From assembly GCF_015533855.1 (NCBI RefSeq), contig NZ_AP024154.1, positions 3,602,501-3,666,500 of the forward strand: 64,000 nucleotides of DNA, written 5' to 3'. The position numbers and the translations under genes were made by a program. Shown piece after piece: positions 1 to 9,508 of this stretch (within the stretch, counting starts at the first letter, position 1; the number at the start of each line of letters is the position of its first letter). The notes under the pieces were generated by a model. That model had not been told where the DNA came from. It ran no database searches and was given only the letters and a program-made list of their open reading frames with translations. The DNA is from Echinicola sp. 20G. Its GTDB lineage: Bacteria > Bacteroidota > Bacteroidia > Cytophagales > Cyclobacteriaceae.

Positions 1-1104
1 TTGGACGAATATTTTGAATATAATATTACCGAAATAGCGGCATTAGCTGACAATATCCGTTCAGATAGTCAAGAAGCAAAGTTAAGCAGTACTGGTGTAC
101 TGAACGTGCAGGGGAATTATAATGCCAATTTGATATTTGACCCAAATAAGCCGCTTGATTTTTCTTTGGATTTTGTGGTAAAGGGATTCCAAATGGAAGA
201 CCTTAGTCCATTCAGTATGACCTATGCGGGCCATCCTATTTTTGAAGGCAATTTGGTTTATAGTGGAAAGACTACGGTTAAGGATGGAATCATGGACAGT
301 GAAAACAAGATAACGGTCTACGATCTTGAGGTAGGTAAGAGGGTCTCAAAAAATGTCCTCTATGTGCTGCCACTCAAATTTGGTGTGTTTTTGTTGAAGG
401 ATAAAAACGGTGTGGTTAACCTTGACCTTCCTATGGAGGGAAACCTTTATGATCCGCAATTCAAAGTCTGGCCGATCGTTTGGCAAATCATCAAGCAAAA
501 TCTGGATAAGGTGGTGTCTGCTCCAGGGAAGTTGTTGGCCAATGTATTTGGGATGAAAGAAGAGGATATCAATTACGTTGGGTTTGAGCCTTTAGATAGT
601 TTGGTAATGGAGGAGCAACAAAAATCCTTGGATAATCTAATAGTACTGATGGATAAAAAGCCAGGATTATTGGTTGAACTTTCCTATTATGAACCCGACC
701 AAATTGAATCCATGAATTTGGCCATGTATAAGGCTAAGAACAAGTATCTTTCCGAACAACTGGGGATAAATATGGAAGGAAATATAAAAGCGGATGAAAG
801 GATAGCAGATAATGATATTCATTTTATAAATTATATGAAGGGCAGGTTGTTGTTAAATAACCCAGAGTTGGACAGCGCCCAATTGGTTCAATCTCCAGAT
901 TCATTGGCCCTGGAAATGATTGGTATGGAGAATGTCTTGCCTCAAGCCAAGCTTCTGGGAACTGCAAGAAGAGAAAATATTATTCACTACATCAGCACAA
1001 AGGATAGTACAAAAACCAATAAATTTTCATTTGTGGAACTGGAAGAAATACCAAAATTCCCAATTGATAAAAGTGGATTTGTAGTTACTTTTGACGTAGA
1101 ATAA
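1..1104 (+). CDS. DUF748/AsmA-like envelope protein, C-terminal part
   Basis: This is the C-terminal 367 residues of a DUF748 family protein. The reading frame is open at base 1, where only a TTG codon sits, so the true start lies upstream of the window. The visible part has the AsmA-like beta-rich repeat (about residues 20-170), with the family-typical block around residues 90-150 that includes 'VNLDLPMEGNLYDPQFKV'. A more helical, charged tail follows at 190-300. DUF748 proteins are large and anchored in the inner membrane. They are thought to act in the periplasm in envelope or lipid transport like AsmA, but the exact role is not known. The following gene starts 24 bases later and could be co-transcribed. 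Confidence 0.8.
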   Translation: MDEYFEYNITEIAALADNIRSDSQEAKLSSTGVLNVQGNYNANLIFDPNKPLDFSLDFVVKGFQMEDLSPFSMTYAGHPIFEGNLVYSGKTTVKDGIMDSENKITVYDLEVGKRVSKNVLYVLPLKFGVFLLKDKNGVVNLDLPMEGNLYDPQFKVWPIVWQIIKQNLDKVVSAPGKLLANVFGMKEEDINYVGFEPLDSLVMEEQQKSLDNLIVLMDKKPGLLVELSYYEPDQIESMNLAMYKAKNKYLSEQLGINMEGNIKADERIADNDIHFINYMKGRLLLNNPELDSAQLVQSPDSLALEMIGMENVLPQAKLLGTARRENIIHYISTKDSTKTNKFSFVELEEIPKFPIDKSGFVVTFDVE

Positions 1105-1128
1105 TCGTTTAATTATCCCCCTGCCTTT

Positions 1129-1596
1129 ATGCTTTATACCACCTTGCTTTTTCTTCATTCTATTGTAAGGTGGTTGGTTTTGGCGAGCGTTTTGGTGGCT
1201 GTTTTTCGAATTTATAGAGGTTGGTTCACTAATATGCCATTTGATAATTTTGATGAAAAATGGAATAGAATCGCAGTTTCCATGTTGCATCTCCAATTTA
1301 CGATAGGAGCCCTTCTTTATTTTGTAAGTCCAATTATCAGGTATTTTTATCAGCACTATAATGAGGCTGTCCATGAAAGACAAATTAGGTTTTTTGGAAT
1401 GGAGCATAGTTCTATGATGTTTCTGGCTGTTTTTGTAATCAGTATAGGAGTTTCATTGGCCAAGAAAAAAGATGAAGACCAAAAGAAGTTTAAAATATTG
1501 GGAATCTGCTACACGGTGGGCATTTTACTTATTTTGATCAATATACCTTGGCCATTTTCTCCTTTTGCAGCTAGACCTTACCTAAGGTTTTTCTGA
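1129..1596 (+). CDS. Small four-helix membrane protein, cytochrome b-like
   Basis: A 155-residue integral membrane protein with about four hydrophobic helices (residues 3-25, 50-70, 90-110 and 123-142). Histidines lie inside or at the ends of helices (H10, H53, H92), an arrangement that could ligate haem. Similar short Bacteroidota proteins are often labelled cytochrome b, but no function is established and I see no CxxCH motif. There is no signal peptide beyond the first helix. It begins 24 bases after the DUF748 gene, so co-transcription is plausible. The gene is intact. The family call is moderate and the haem role is only inference. Confidence 0.6.
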   Translation: MLYTTLLFLHSIVRWLVLASVLVAVFRIYRGWFTNMPFDNFDEKWNRIAVSMLHLQFTIGALLYFVSPIIRYFYQHYNEAVHERQIRFFGMEHSSMMFLAVFVISIGVSLAKKKDEDQKKFKILGICYTVGILLILINIPWPFSPFAARPYLRFF

Positions 1597-1769
1597 ATGC
1601 CAACTGGTTAGGTAATGGCTGCCCAAAGGATAGCCATGTCGCATTTTAGAGAGTTTATCTGCAAAAAATTATAATTTTTGGAGCAAATAAGTGGTTTGTT
1701 GACAGCCTTGACCTTTGATTTTCTTAACTAGAGAAAAGATTATTTTTAATCAGTTTTAAACTTCAGAAT

Positions 1770-2423
1770 ATGAAAAAGTTAATTTTCATCCTTGCTCTAA
1801 TGATTTTCTGTTCTCTGGAAGGCTTTTCTCAGGACATAAGATTGAATGCCTATGCCCTTTATACTTTCGCTGATAAGTTTGATTCCTACTGGGATGTAGG
1901 AAATAACTACTATTACAGTGGGAAAATTGAAGATGGACTGCAGTGGGGAGGAGGATTGGAGTATCGGGTAAATGAATTGGTGGGTGTGGAATTGCTTTAT
2001 TTAAGACAGGATACCAATAGCCCAACGTGGTACAGAAGAGTGGCTGGACCAGACCAGTTTACTAATTTTGATTTGGGAATAAACTACATTATGGTGGCAC
2101 CTACAAGGTATTTTAAGGCAGCAGGAAGTCCCATAGAAGGATTTGGAAGTTTGATGGTGGGTGTGATGGTTGCGAGCTTGACAAACCCGGATAATAACAG
2201 GGAAGATACAGCTACTAAACTAGGTGTAGGAGCGAAGGGAGGCATGATATACTGGGGATCGGAGAAAGTGGGGATTAAATTACAAGCCCAATTGCTTTCT
2301 GCTGTACAATCGATGGGAGGAGGATTTTACTTTGGAACTGGAGGTGCAGGAGCAGGAGTGAATAGTTATTCTTCAATCTATCAGTTTAGTCTTGGAGGGG
2401 GATTAGTTCTTAAATTGAATTAA
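1770..2423 (+). CDS. Outer membrane beta-barrel protein
   Basis: A 217-residue protein with a clear signal peptide (residues 1-20, cleavage near GFSQ-D). It is followed by alternating polar and aromatic strands typical of a small 8-stranded outer-membrane barrel of the OmpA/OmpW-like superfamily. It is glycine-rich near the C-terminus (about residues 185-200) and ends in a strand finishing 'GLVLKLN'. No substrate or partner can be read from the sequence. The gene stands alone: 173 bases separate it from the membrane protein before it and 126 from aqpZ after it. Confidence 0.65.
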   Translation: MKKLIFILALMIFCSLEGFSQDIRLNAYALYTFADKFDSYWDVGNNYYYSGKIEDGLQWGGGLEYRVNELVGVELLYLRQDTNSPTWYRRVAGPDQFTNFDLGINYIMVAPTRYFKAAGSPIEGFGSLMVGVMVASLTNPDNNREDTATKLGVGAKGGMIYWGSEKVGIKLQAQLLSAVQSMGGGFYFGTGGAGAGVNSYSSIYQFSLGGGLVLKLN

Positions 2424-2443
2424 ACTTAGCAAATTTATTTTTG
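2415..2443 (+). promoter_or_regulatory. Candidate Bacteroidota promoter for aqpZ
   Basis: TATTTTTG at 2436-2443 matches the Bacteroidota -7 element TAnnTTTG. A TTG lies at 2415-2417, 18 bases upstream, in the place of the -33 box, overlapping the end of the preceding gene. It is about 105 bases before the aqpZ start. The assignment rests on motif and spacing only. Confidence 0.35.
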
Positions 2444-2549
2444 GCCAATAGAATGTAATGCCCAATTATTTTGTGGCTGTGGTTGAGTGATTTTGGCAAT
2501 TTAAGTGTCTATCGTTGCAATTAACAAAAACCATAAACTACAAAATAAG

Positions 2550-3236
2550 ATGAAAAAACTAATTGCTGAATTTATCGGAACTTTTTGGTTGGTGCTTGGC
2601 GGCTGTGGGAGTGCTGTTTTAGCGGCAGGGTTTCCCGAGTTGGGGATTGGCTTTGCAGGTGTTGCACTTGCTTTTGGTCTTACAGTGCTGACCATGGCCT
2701 ACGCCATTGGCCATGTTTCAGGATGTCATTTGAACCCAGCAGTGTCTATTGGACTTTGGGCTGGAGGTAGATTTGATTCAAAAGAGCTGTTGCCTTATAT
2801 CATTGCCCAGGTTTTGGGTGGATTAGCTGGAGCAACTATACTTTATTTGATTGCTTCTGACAATCCAGCATTTGAGTTGGGAGGTTTTGCAGCAAATGGC
2901 TTTGGGGAGCACTCACCTGGAGGGTTCGGAATGCTTGCCGCATTGATTACGGAAATTGTCATGACTTTTGCATTCTTGATTGTGATCTTGGGTGCCACTC
3001 ACTCCAAAGCTCCACAGGCTCTGGCAGGGGTAGCGATTGGTCTTTGTCTTACCCTGATTCATTTGATCAGTATACCAGTAACTAATACTTCCGTTAATCC
3101 GGCAAGAAGTACCAGTCAAGCTATTTTTGTTGGAGATTGGGCCTTGGGGCAATTATGGCTCTTTTGGGTAGCGCCAATCGTTGGAGCTGTTTTGGCAGGT
3201 TGGATTTACAAATACCTGTCTCCTGAAAAGGCTTAA
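2550..3236 (+). CDS. aqpZ: Aquaporin Z water channel
   Basis: A 228-residue member of the MIP family, very close to E. coli AqpZ throughout. It forms water-selective pores in the inner membrane. Both pore-helix NPA motifs are present (residues 62-64 and 183-185). The narrow aromatic/arginine filter residues F43, H171 and R186 match those of water-specific channels rather than glycerol facilitators. I chose the ATG at 2550, not the upstream in-frame start at 2505, because the N-terminus '[15 protein letters not shown]' then aligns with the family. Six transmembrane helices and two half-helices fit the length. A strong hairpin terminator follows. Confidence 0.95.
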   Translation: MKKLIAEFIGTFWLVLGGCGSAVLAAGFPELGIGFAGVALAFGLTVLTMAYAIGHVSGCHLNPAVSIGLWAGGRFDSKELLPYIIAQVLGGLAGATILYLIASDNPAFELGGFAANGFGEHSPGGFGMLAALITEIVMTFAFLIVILGATHSKAPQALAGVAIGLCLTLIHLISIPVTNTSVNPARSTSQAIFVGDWALGQLWLFWVAPIVGAVLAGWIYKYLSPEKA

Positions 3237-3263
3237 TTTGATTTATCTAATAAAATATGTGGG

Positions 3264-3293
3264 ACCCTGTGAGTGAAAAATCACAGGGTTTTT
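3264..3293 (+). terminator. Rho-independent terminator of aqpZ
   Basis: A perfect 9-bp stem (ACCCTGTGA / TCACAGGGT, 3264-3272 and 3281-3289) with an 8-base loop is followed by a short T run. It lies 28 bases after the aqpZ stop. Confidence 0.85.
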
Positions 3294-3466
3294 GCCTATA
3301 TATTGTTTATGGGATAAGTACTTTTGAATTAGTTTTTATAGGGTCATTAGTATTAATTCTGGACAAACAAATTATTTTCAAGCATATTGACTCAGGTACT
3401 TTTTGAAAGCTTTCTTATCTTACTTTTTGATTGGAAGATTAAGTTCAAATAAGTGCAAAATTAAAA

Positions 3467-4492
3467 ATGGCTCATACTTTAAAATTTGGGATAATTGGCA
3501 CGGGGGCAATTGCTGGACAACATGCAGCAGCGATTAGGGAATCAAAAAATAGTGAATTGGTGGCTGTATGCAGTTCTACTCCCGTCAGGGCTGAGCAAGC
3601 CAAACATAAATTTGGAGTAAGTACGTATTTTGAAATAAATCAATTTTTAGCTCATCCTGAATTGGACGTGGTTTGTATTTGTACAGCCAGTGGACATCAT
3701 ATGGAAGTGGTTATAAAAGCTGCTCAGGCCGGTAAGCATGTATTGGTAGAAAAGCCCATTGAAATCAACCTTTCCAGAGCAGGGGAGATGATTAAGGCTT
3801 GCCATGAAAATGAGGTGAAATTAGGGGTTGTTTTCCAAAACCGTTTTAACGAGGGGTATTTGAAACTCAAAGCTGCAGTAGAAAAGGGTGAACTGGGAAA
3901 ACTGCTAATGGGCAATGCTTATATCAAATGGTTTAGGGATGAGGCTTATTACCAAAGTAGTCATTGGAAGGGGACTTTGAAAGGTGATGGAGGCGGAGCT
4001 TTTATCAATCAGGGCATCCATACAATCGATCTTTTATTGGACATTATGGGAGATGTTAAGGATATATATGGCCAGGTAAAGACAGCCCTCTATGACATTG
4101 AAGGAGAGGATTTAGGAACTGCTTTGATCAATTTCAAAAATGGAGCCATGGGGAATATTACAGCGGGAACTTCATTATACCCGGGTTATCCTGAACGATT
4201 GGAGGTATATGGAACTAAGGGTAGTGTGATTTTGGAAGCAGGGAAGGTGGTAGCTTGGAATGTTAAAGGGCAAGAGCAAAAAGCTGTTAAAGAGGAAAGC
4301 AAAGAATCGAGTGGGGCCGCAGACCCTATGGCCATTGGGCATCGTTTACATTTGTTACAAATTGAAGATATGATTTCAGCTATATTAGAAAATAAGGAGC
4401 CGTTGGTTTCAGGAGAAAAAGCCTGTAAATCCTTGGCAGTGATTAGAGGAATTTATGAAAGTTCGAATAAAGGAATTAAAGTTAAAGTTTGA
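3467..4492 (+). CDS. Gfo/Idh/MocA family oxidoreductase
   Basis: A 341-residue cytoplasmic NAD(P)-dependent dehydrogenase. The Rossmann motif GTGAIAG is at residues 11-17, and the family EKP motif with its conserved lysine is at 95-97 (VLVEKPIEI). The C-terminal GFO_IDH_MocA alpha/beta domain covers about 125-340, with a His-containing stretch 'GGGAFINQGIHTIDLLLD'. The family oxidises or reduces sugars, inositols and related polyols. The exact substrate cannot be read. There is no Tat signal, unlike the paralogue at 24.8 kb. It stands alone, after the aqpZ terminator and converging on the uxuA operon. Confidence 0.85.
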   Translation: MAHTLKFGIIGTGAIAGQHAAAIRESKNSELVAVCSSTPVRAEQAKHKFGVSTYFEINQFLAHPELDVVCICTASGHHMEVVIKAAQAGKHVLVEKPIEINLSRAGEMIKACHENEVKLGVVFQNRFNEGYLKLKAAVEKGELGKLLMGNAYIKWFRDEAYYQSSHWKGTLKGDGGGAFINQGIHTIDLLLDIMGDVKDIYGQVKTALYDIEGEDLGTALINFKNGAMGNITAGTSLYPGYPERLEVYGTKGSVILEAGKVVAWNVKGQEQKAVKEESKESSGAADPMAIGHRLHLLQIEDMISAILENKEPLVSGEKACKSLAVIRGIYESSNKGIKVKV

Positions 4493-4508
4493 AACTAATT
4501 ACTTCCAT

Positions 4509-4541
4509 AAAAAAAAAGAGGGCCATCTGCCCTCATTTTCT
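4509..4541. terminator. Bidirectional terminator between oxidoreductase and uxuA
   Basis: The stem GAGGGC / GCCCTC (4518-4523 and 4529-4534) has a 5-base loop. It is flanked on the left by a run of nine A and on the right by a T-rich stretch, so it can serve both convergent transcripts. Confidence 0.75.
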
Positions 4542-5724
4542 ATTGATTTTTCATGCTATATAACAAACCCATTTCAAGGCCTCTGAGCTCGGCCAGGCCT
4601 TTTAGCCTGCCGATCCCAGTATAGCCAGGGTTAGTGGTTTTTCTTAAATCATCGAGCATTTGGTGCCCATGGTCCGGACGCATGGGAAGTGACTTCTCTC
4701 TTCTTGACTGAATCAAGATGAGCTCCTTGATCACTTCGATCATCGGGACATCACCCTCAAGGTGATTGGCTTCATGAAAATTACCTTCTTCATCTCTCTG
4801 GGTACTTCTGAGGTGGATAAAGTGAATATGATTTCCCCACTCCCTGATGATTTGGGGAAGGTCATTGTCTGCTCTAACTCCAAAGGATCCAGTGCAGAAA
4901 GTGATGCCGTTGTATTCACTGGAATTGTCTGTAAGTAACCTTTCTACATCATCTATGGTGCTGACCACTCTTGGCAGACCAAACATAGGGAAAGGTGGAT
5001 CATCTGGATGGATGGCCATAAATACCCTGTTCCTTTCCGCAACAGGAATGATCTCATCCAAGAAAAGCCTCAAGTTTTCTGCCAATACCTTTTCATCGAT
5101 ATCCTGGTAGGTGTCCAGTACTTTTTGGAAATCTTCTACCGTGTAGCCTTCCTCAGCTCCTGGTAAGCCAGCAATAATATTTTTGGTGAGCAACTGTTTG
5201 GCATCATAACTCATGCTTTGAAAGTGCTCTTCTGCTTTTTGAATGACTTCCTTGGTATAAGAAGCAGATGCATTGGGGCGCTTGAGGATAAATAGGTCAA
5301 AGGCAGCCAAGGCCTTTAGTTCAAAACGAAGGGCTTTGGAACCATTTGGAAGCTCATAGGCCAAGTCTGTACGTGTCCAGTCGAGGACAGGCATAAAGTT
5401 ATAGCATACCGTATGTATCCCTTCTGCTGCAAGGTTTTCAATGGAGGTTTTGTAATTGGAGATGTACGCTGCAAAATTCCCACTTCTTGTTTTGATGTTT
5501 TCATGTACCGGAATGCTCTCTACCACAGACCATGTCAATCCTGCGGCCTCGATGGTATCTTTTCTTTTTTTGATTTCTTCTCTACTCCAAACTACGCCAT
5601 TGGGAAGATGGTGTAGCGCAGAAACTATGCCTGTAGCACCAGCTTGTGCGATGTCGGCTAAGGTTACCGGGTCATTGGGGCCATACCATCTCATGGTTTG
5701 CTCCATTTTCTTTAATGCTTTCAT
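4540..5724 (-). CDS. uxuA: Mannonate dehydratase
   Basis: A 394-residue UxuA family protein with a TIM barrel that uses divalent metal to dehydrate D-mannonate to 2-keto-3-deoxygluconate, the third step of glucuronate breakdown. The N-terminal block '[20 protein letters not shown]' and the blocks '[20 protein letters not shown]' and '[14 protein letters not shown]' are characteristic of the family. The frame opens at 5724 (MKALKK), but the E. coli protein aligns from the internal Met at 5706 (MEQTMRW); either may be used. It lies 27 bases downstream of the SDR gene and is the last gene of the uxaC-SDR-uxuA operon. A terminator follows at once. Confidence 0.95.
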   Translation of the reverse strand: MKALKKMEQTMRWYGPNDPVTLADIAQAGATGIVSALHHLPNGVVWSREEIKKRKDTIEAAGLTWSVVESIPVHENIKTRSGNFAAYISNYKTSIENLAAEGIHTVCYNFMPVLDWTRTDLAYELPNGSKALRFELKALAAFDLFILKRPNASASYTKEVIQKAEEHFQSMSYDAKQLLTKNIIAGLPGAEEGYTVEDFQKVLDTYQDIDEKVLAENLRLFLDEIIPVAERNRVFMAIHPDDPPFPMFGLPRVVSTIDDVERLLTDNSSEYNGITFCTGSFGVRADNDLPQIIREWGNHIHFIHLRSTQRDEEGNFHEANHLEGDVPMIEVIKELILIQSRREKSLPMRPDHGHQMLDDLRKTTNPGYTGIGRLKGLAELRGLEMGLLYSMKNQ

Positions 5725-5751
5725 GCTTGGGTTTGACTTTCGATTAGAAAC

Positions 5752-6567
5752 TTATACTCCTGCGTATGCACTAAAGCCTCCATCTACTGGAATGATGGTT
5801 CCTGTGACGAATTTGGAAGCGTCGCTGCAAAGGAATCCTACGGCGCCGAAGAGATCCTTGGGATTACCAAAACGGTCCATTGGTGTATGGCTGATGATTT
5901 GCGATCCTCTAGTGGTTAGGCTACCGTCTTCATCGGTCAAAAGCTCCCTGTTTTGTTCTGTTAAAAAGAAGCCCGGTGCTATAGCATTTACGCGATAGGA
6001 TGTGCCGTACTTTTGGCAGAATTCTACGGATAGCCATTTGGTGAGGTTGTCAATGGCGGCTTTGGCGGAAGCATAACCAATTACTCGTGTCATTGGTCTG
6101 GAAGCGGCCATTGAAGAAATATTGATGATACTTGCTTCAGGGTTTTTTAGGAGAAGGGGTGTGAAAATTTGTGTAGGCATCAATGTGCCCATATAATTAA
6201 GCTCCATAACTTTCTTTACCTCATCAATGTGCAGGTCCGTGATTTTTTGGTCTGGAGTGACAATGGCTCCAGGCATATTGCCACCAGCGGCATTGATGAG
6301 CACGTCAATTTTCCCAAAATCCCTCTCAACTTGTTCTTTGGCTTTAATAAGAGCTTCTTCATTGGTGACGTCTGCTACTAATGGAGAAGCTTGTCCTCCA
6401 TTTTCATTGATATGGGTAACCAGGTCTTTTACCTTATTTGGATTTCTTCCTAAAACAATGACTTTGGCACCTTCTTCCGATAAGTAAGTGGTGATTTGAC
6501 TGCCAAGAACTCCTGTGGAGCCACTGATGAGTATGATTTTATCTTTTACAGAAAATAGATCAGACAT
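5752..6567 (-). CDS. SDR oxidoreductase, probable fructuronate reductase
   Basis: A 271-residue classical short-chain dehydrogenase. The nucleotide-binding motif GSTGVLG is at residues 16-22, the NAAGG motif at 92-96, and the catalytic residues are N124, S151/S152, Y165 and K169 (YASAK). It sits between uxaC and uxuA, exactly where the D-mannonate oxidoreductase UxuB acts: fructuronate + NADH to D-mannonate. UxuB of enterobacteria belongs to a different family (long-chain polyol dehydrogenases), so this looks like a non-orthologous replacement. That role is inferred from position, and other sugar-acid or ketone substrates remain possible. The C-terminus ends 'PVDGGFSAYAGV', as in many SDRs. 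Confidence 0.85.
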   Translation of the reverse strand: MSDLFSVKDKIILISGSTGVLGSQITTYLSEEGAKVIVLGRNPNKVKDLVTHINENGGQASPLVADVTNEEALIKAKEQVERDFGKIDVLINAAGGNMPGAIVTPDQKITDLHIDEVKKVMELNYMGTLMPTQIFTPLLLKNPEASIINISSMAASRPMTRVIGYASAKAAIDNLTKWLSVEFCQKYGTSYRVNAIAPGFFLTEQNRELLTDEDGSLTTRGSQIISHTPMDRFGNPKDLFGAVGFLCSDASKFVTGTIIPVDGGFSAYAGV

Positions 6568-6605
6568 GATGTTTGATTGACTTAATAATGATTAACGAAT
6601 GTAAA

Positions 6606-8033
6606 TTAGTGGAAGTTAAAGAAACCTTTAGCATTGTTATAGCAAATATCCTGTACCAATTTCCCCAACCATTTTTCATCAGCTGGTAATTCGCCATTGG
6701 CTACATCATTTCCTATGAGGTTACAAAGCGTTCTTCTAAAGTACTCGTGGCGAGGAAATGACAAGAAGCTTCTTGAATCCGTAAGCATCCCTACAAAACA
6801 GCTGAGCAGCCCCATATTGGAAAGTGCATTCATCTGTTTTTCCATACCATCTTTTTGATCCATGAACCACCAACCTGAACCAAATTGTACCTTTCCTCTA
6901 ACCGAGCCATCATTGAAGTTGCCTGCCATGGTGGCCATTACTTCATTGTCTCTAGGGTTAAGGTTGTAAAGTATGGTTTTACAAAGCTGATCATTTTTGT
7001 TCAGCTCATTCAAAAACAGAGAAAGGGCCTTAGCTTGGCTAAAGTCCCCAATAGAGTCAAAGCCGGTGTCAGGACCTAAAGTAGCCAACATCCTCTCATT
7101 GGTGTTTCTCAAGGCTCCCAAGTGAAATTGCTGGGTCCATCCTTTGGAATGATAAAGTTTACAAAGTTCAATCAAGGTTACAAACTTGAAATAAGCGGTT
7201 TCCCGCGTGTCCAGTTCACCACCAGAAATCACCTTATTAAATAAATCTTCAATATCATAGGTGCCTAAAGGAAAAAAGTAGAGTTGTTCCAAGCCATGAT
7301 CAGCTAGTCTGCCACCATTTTCATGGAAGAAAGAGATACGGTTTTCCAGGGCTGCCATTAATTTTTCATGGCTGTTAATCTGAATGTTACTGGTGGTAGA
7401 AAGTTTTTCCAAATAAGCTTGATAAGACTTAGGGTCTTCCACAGCAAAAGACTTGTCAGGCCTGAAAGTAGGGAAAAGGCCTATGGGCATTCCATCCTTG
7501 TGGGCTTTTTGATGGTATTCAAGGCTGTCAATGGGGTCGTCTGTAGTACAAACAGTTTCTACCTTCATGCCTGTAAGGAGTGCCTGGGTACTGTGGGAAT
7601 CTTGCTGAAGCTGAGCGGTGGCCTCTTGATACACCTCATGGGCATTATCCTGAGAGAGTAGGCTTTCAATTCCAAAGTATCTCAACAGCTCTAAATGAGT
7701 CCAATGATAAAGAGGGTTTCTCATGGTATAAGGAACGGTATAAGCCCACTGGGCAAACTTTTCTTCATCACTTGCATTACCTGTTATATACCTTTCATTT
7801 ACTCCCAAAGTACGCATGGCCCGCCACTTATAGTGGTCTCCAGCAAGCCATATTTGAGAGATGTTTTCGAATTTCCTGTTTTCTGCAAGATCTTTGGGTG
7901 ATAAGTGGCAGTGGTAATCAATGATGGGCATTTCCTTTGCATAATCATGGTAAAGGACATTGGCCATCTTAGATTGAAGCAAAAAATCATCTTGGATGAA
8001 AGTGGATTTAATGTCAGTTGCGGGATTACTCAT
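6606..8033 (-). CDS. uxaC: Glucuronate isomerase
   Basis: A 475-residue UxaC family enzyme of the amidohydrolase superfamily that converts D-glucuronate to D-fructuronate (and galacturonate to tagaturonate). The N-terminal metal motif HCH lies in 'PIIDYHCHLSPKDLAENR' near residues 38-55. Other family blocks include 'FHLGALRNTN' and 'GSGWWFMDQKDGMEKQM', and the C-terminus contains the conserved 'RRTLCNLIG'. Length matches the family (about 465-475). It is the first gene of the operon and is transcribed divergently from the LacI regulator, which probably controls it. Confidence 0.96.
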   Translation of the reverse strand: MSNPATDIKSTFIQDDFLLQSKMANVLYHDYAKEMPIIDYHCHLSPKDLAENRKFENISQIWLAGDHYKWRAMRTLGVNERYITGNASDEEKFAQWAYTVPYTMRNPLYHWTHLELLRYFGIESLLSQDNAHEVYQEATAQLQQDSHSTQALLTGMKVETVCTTDDPIDSLEYHQKAHKDGMPIGLFPTFRPDKSFAVEDPKSYQAYLEKLSTTSNIQINSHEKLMAALENRISFFHENGGRLADHGLEQLYFFPLGTYDIEDLFNKVISGGELDTRETAYFKFVTLIELCKLYHSKGWTQQFHLGALRNTNERMLATLGPDTGFDSIGDFSQAKALSLFLNELNKNDQLCKTILYNLNPRDNEVMATMAGNFNDGSVRGKVQFGSGWWFMDQKDGMEKQMNALSNMGLLSCFVGMLTDSRSFLSFPRHEYFRRTLCNLIGNDVANGELPADEKWLGKLVQDICYNNAKGFFNFH

Positions 8034-8390
8034 AAGTCATTTAATCTGATTTTCATAGGGAAAAGCTGAGAGCCATTGCTATGAAAATTATACTTAATTT
8101 TTGATTTTTTGCGAGGTTTAAGCATCAATAACATACATGCAAATGTGTGTGTTTTGTTTTTGCTCATTGAAGTAGAGAGAATACCTAAACTGCAAAAAAG
8201 AACGAATGTATCTATAGTTTACAATAAGTAATATTAGGCAATGTTTGTTGTTTTTTTAAGGAAAAAGAGCACTTTAATAACGGAATCGTTTTCGTACCTT
8301 CAAGGACACAAGTATTATTCTGAATTATCCAGTATCAATAGGTAAAATAGTTTTAAATTTGATGTCCATAATAATTGCTGAGAATTGTTT
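8034..8390. promoter_or_regulatory. Divergent uxaC / lacI-type regulator promoter region
   Basis: This gap of about 350 bases holds no credible ORF. It must carry the promoters for the glucuronate operon (leftward) and the regulator (rightward). TAAATTTG at 8354-8361 fits the TAnnTTTG -7 consensus for the regulator, but I see no good -33 box 19 bases upstream of it. I found no matching pair for the leftward operon by eye. Confidence 0.4.
8282..8293. promoter_or_regulatory. Possible LacI-family operator
   Basis: GGAATCGTTTTC has the central CG and the GAA...TTC half-sites usual for LacI-family operators, with 8 of 12 positions symmetric. It lies about 100 bases upstream of the regulator and about 250 bases from uxaC. 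Only one copy is evident, so this is tentative. Confidence 0.3.
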
Positions 8391-9410
8391 ATGAGTGGAA
8401 TTAACATCAAGAAATTAGCCGAAGCACTTGGTTTGGCCCCTTCTACAGTTTCAAGGGCACTCAATGACAGCCATGAGATCAGTGAGAAGACCAAAAAAAG
8501 GGTCTTACAGATGGCTGATAAGATGAATTATCAGCCTAATCCATTTGCAAGGAGCCTCCGAGAGCACAGAAGCAAGACCATTGCCATGATTATTCCCGAT
8601 CTGGTCAATAACTTTTTTTCACAAGTCATTGAAGGAGTTGAGGAGATTACCCAGCAGTTTGGTTATCACCTGTTGGTTTACCATACCCATGAGAACCTCG
8701 AAAAGGAGAAGGAAATCGTGTCCCATTTGCTTAATGGGCGGGTAGATGGGATTATGATGTCCGTATCCCACCAAACCAAAGAAATTGACCATTTAAATCG
8801 AATACACCAAAAAGGGATTCCGATAATTTTCTTCGATAGGATTTGTGAATCCATTCCTACAACCAAGTTTGTTACCAATGGTTATCAAAGTGGTTTCGAA
8901 GCAACATCTCATTTGGTGGAGCAGGGTTGTAAAAGGATTGCATTCTTGTTGTTGTCCAGAGAAATTTCCATTAGCCAACAGCGCTTAAAGGGCTATGTGG
9001 ATGCACTTGATCATCATGGCTTGGAATTGGACGAAAAGCTGATCCTCAGGTGTGATAACCAAGAAGGAGAGTATCATGGGATTATCAAAAAGTTTCTAAA
9101 GCAATCAAACAAGCCGGATGCTGTTTTGGCAGCGGTAGAAAAATTGGCTATCAGCACTTATTATGTAGCCAAGGAACTTGAAATTTCTATTCCTGATGAT
9201 TTGAAAGTGGTCAGTTTTTCCAATATGAAAATTGCTGATTTGTTAAATCCAAGTTTGACCACCATTGCCCAGCCTACCCATGAATTTGGAAGACAAGCTG
9301 CCAGCCTGCTGATGAAAAAACTGAACAAAAAAAATACGCCTGACTTTGCAGATGAAGTAATTGTTCTTCCCTCTACCTTGCATATTAGGTCTTCTTCTAC
9401 AAGAAAGTAG
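8391..9410 (+). CDS. LacI family transcriptional regulator
   Basis: A 339-residue repressor-type regulator. The N-terminal LacI helix-turn-helix is 'INIKKLAEALGLAPSTVSRA' (residues 4-23), followed by the hinge region to about residue 60. A periplasmic-binding-protein-like effector domain (about 62-335) starts at 'TIAMIIPDLVNNFFSQVIEG'. I chose the ATG at 8391 over an upstream TTG at 8385 because it puts the HTH at the normal distance. Position opposite uxaC suggests it senses glucuronate, fructuronate or a related metabolite and controls uxaC-SDR-uxuA. The effector is inferred only. Confidence 0.92.
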   Translation: MSGINIKKLAEALGLAPSTVSRALNDSHEISEKTKKRVLQMADKMNYQPNPFARSLREHRSKTIAMIIPDLVNNFFSQVIEGVEEITQQFGYHLLVYHTHENLEKEKEIVSHLLNGRVDGIMMSVSHQTKEIDHLNRIHQKGIPIIFFDRICESIPTTKFVTNGYQSGFEATSHLVEQGCKRIAFLLLSREISISQQRLKGYVDALDHHGLELDEKLILRCDNQEGEYHGIIKKFLKQSNKPDAVLAAVEKLAISTYYVAKELEISIPDDLKVVSFSNMKIADLLNPSLTTIAQPTHEFGRQAASLLMKKLNKKNTPDFADEVIVLPSTLHIRSSSTRK

Positions 9411-9462
9411 ATAGATACAGTTTATTTCTTAGTGACCGTTATTGTTAAAGAAAAGTTGAAAC

Positions 9463-9491
9463 AAAAAATCCCGGGATTCCCGGGATTTTTT
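9463..9491. terminator. Bidirectional terminator, perfect 13-bp hairpin
   Basis: AAAAAATCCCGGG (9463-9475) pairs perfectly with CCCGGGATTTTTT (9479-9491) around a 3-base loop. It separates the convergent lacI-type gene and the TIM-barrel gene and gives a U tract in both directions. Confidence 0.92.
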
Positions 9492-9508
9492 GGCTTATTG
9501 ATGATTGT

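Noticed and set aside
5456..5998. 180-residue plus-strand open frame across the uxuA/SDR boundary
   Set aside because: Opposite to two well-supported enzyme genes, no motifs, and it spans an intergenic boundary.
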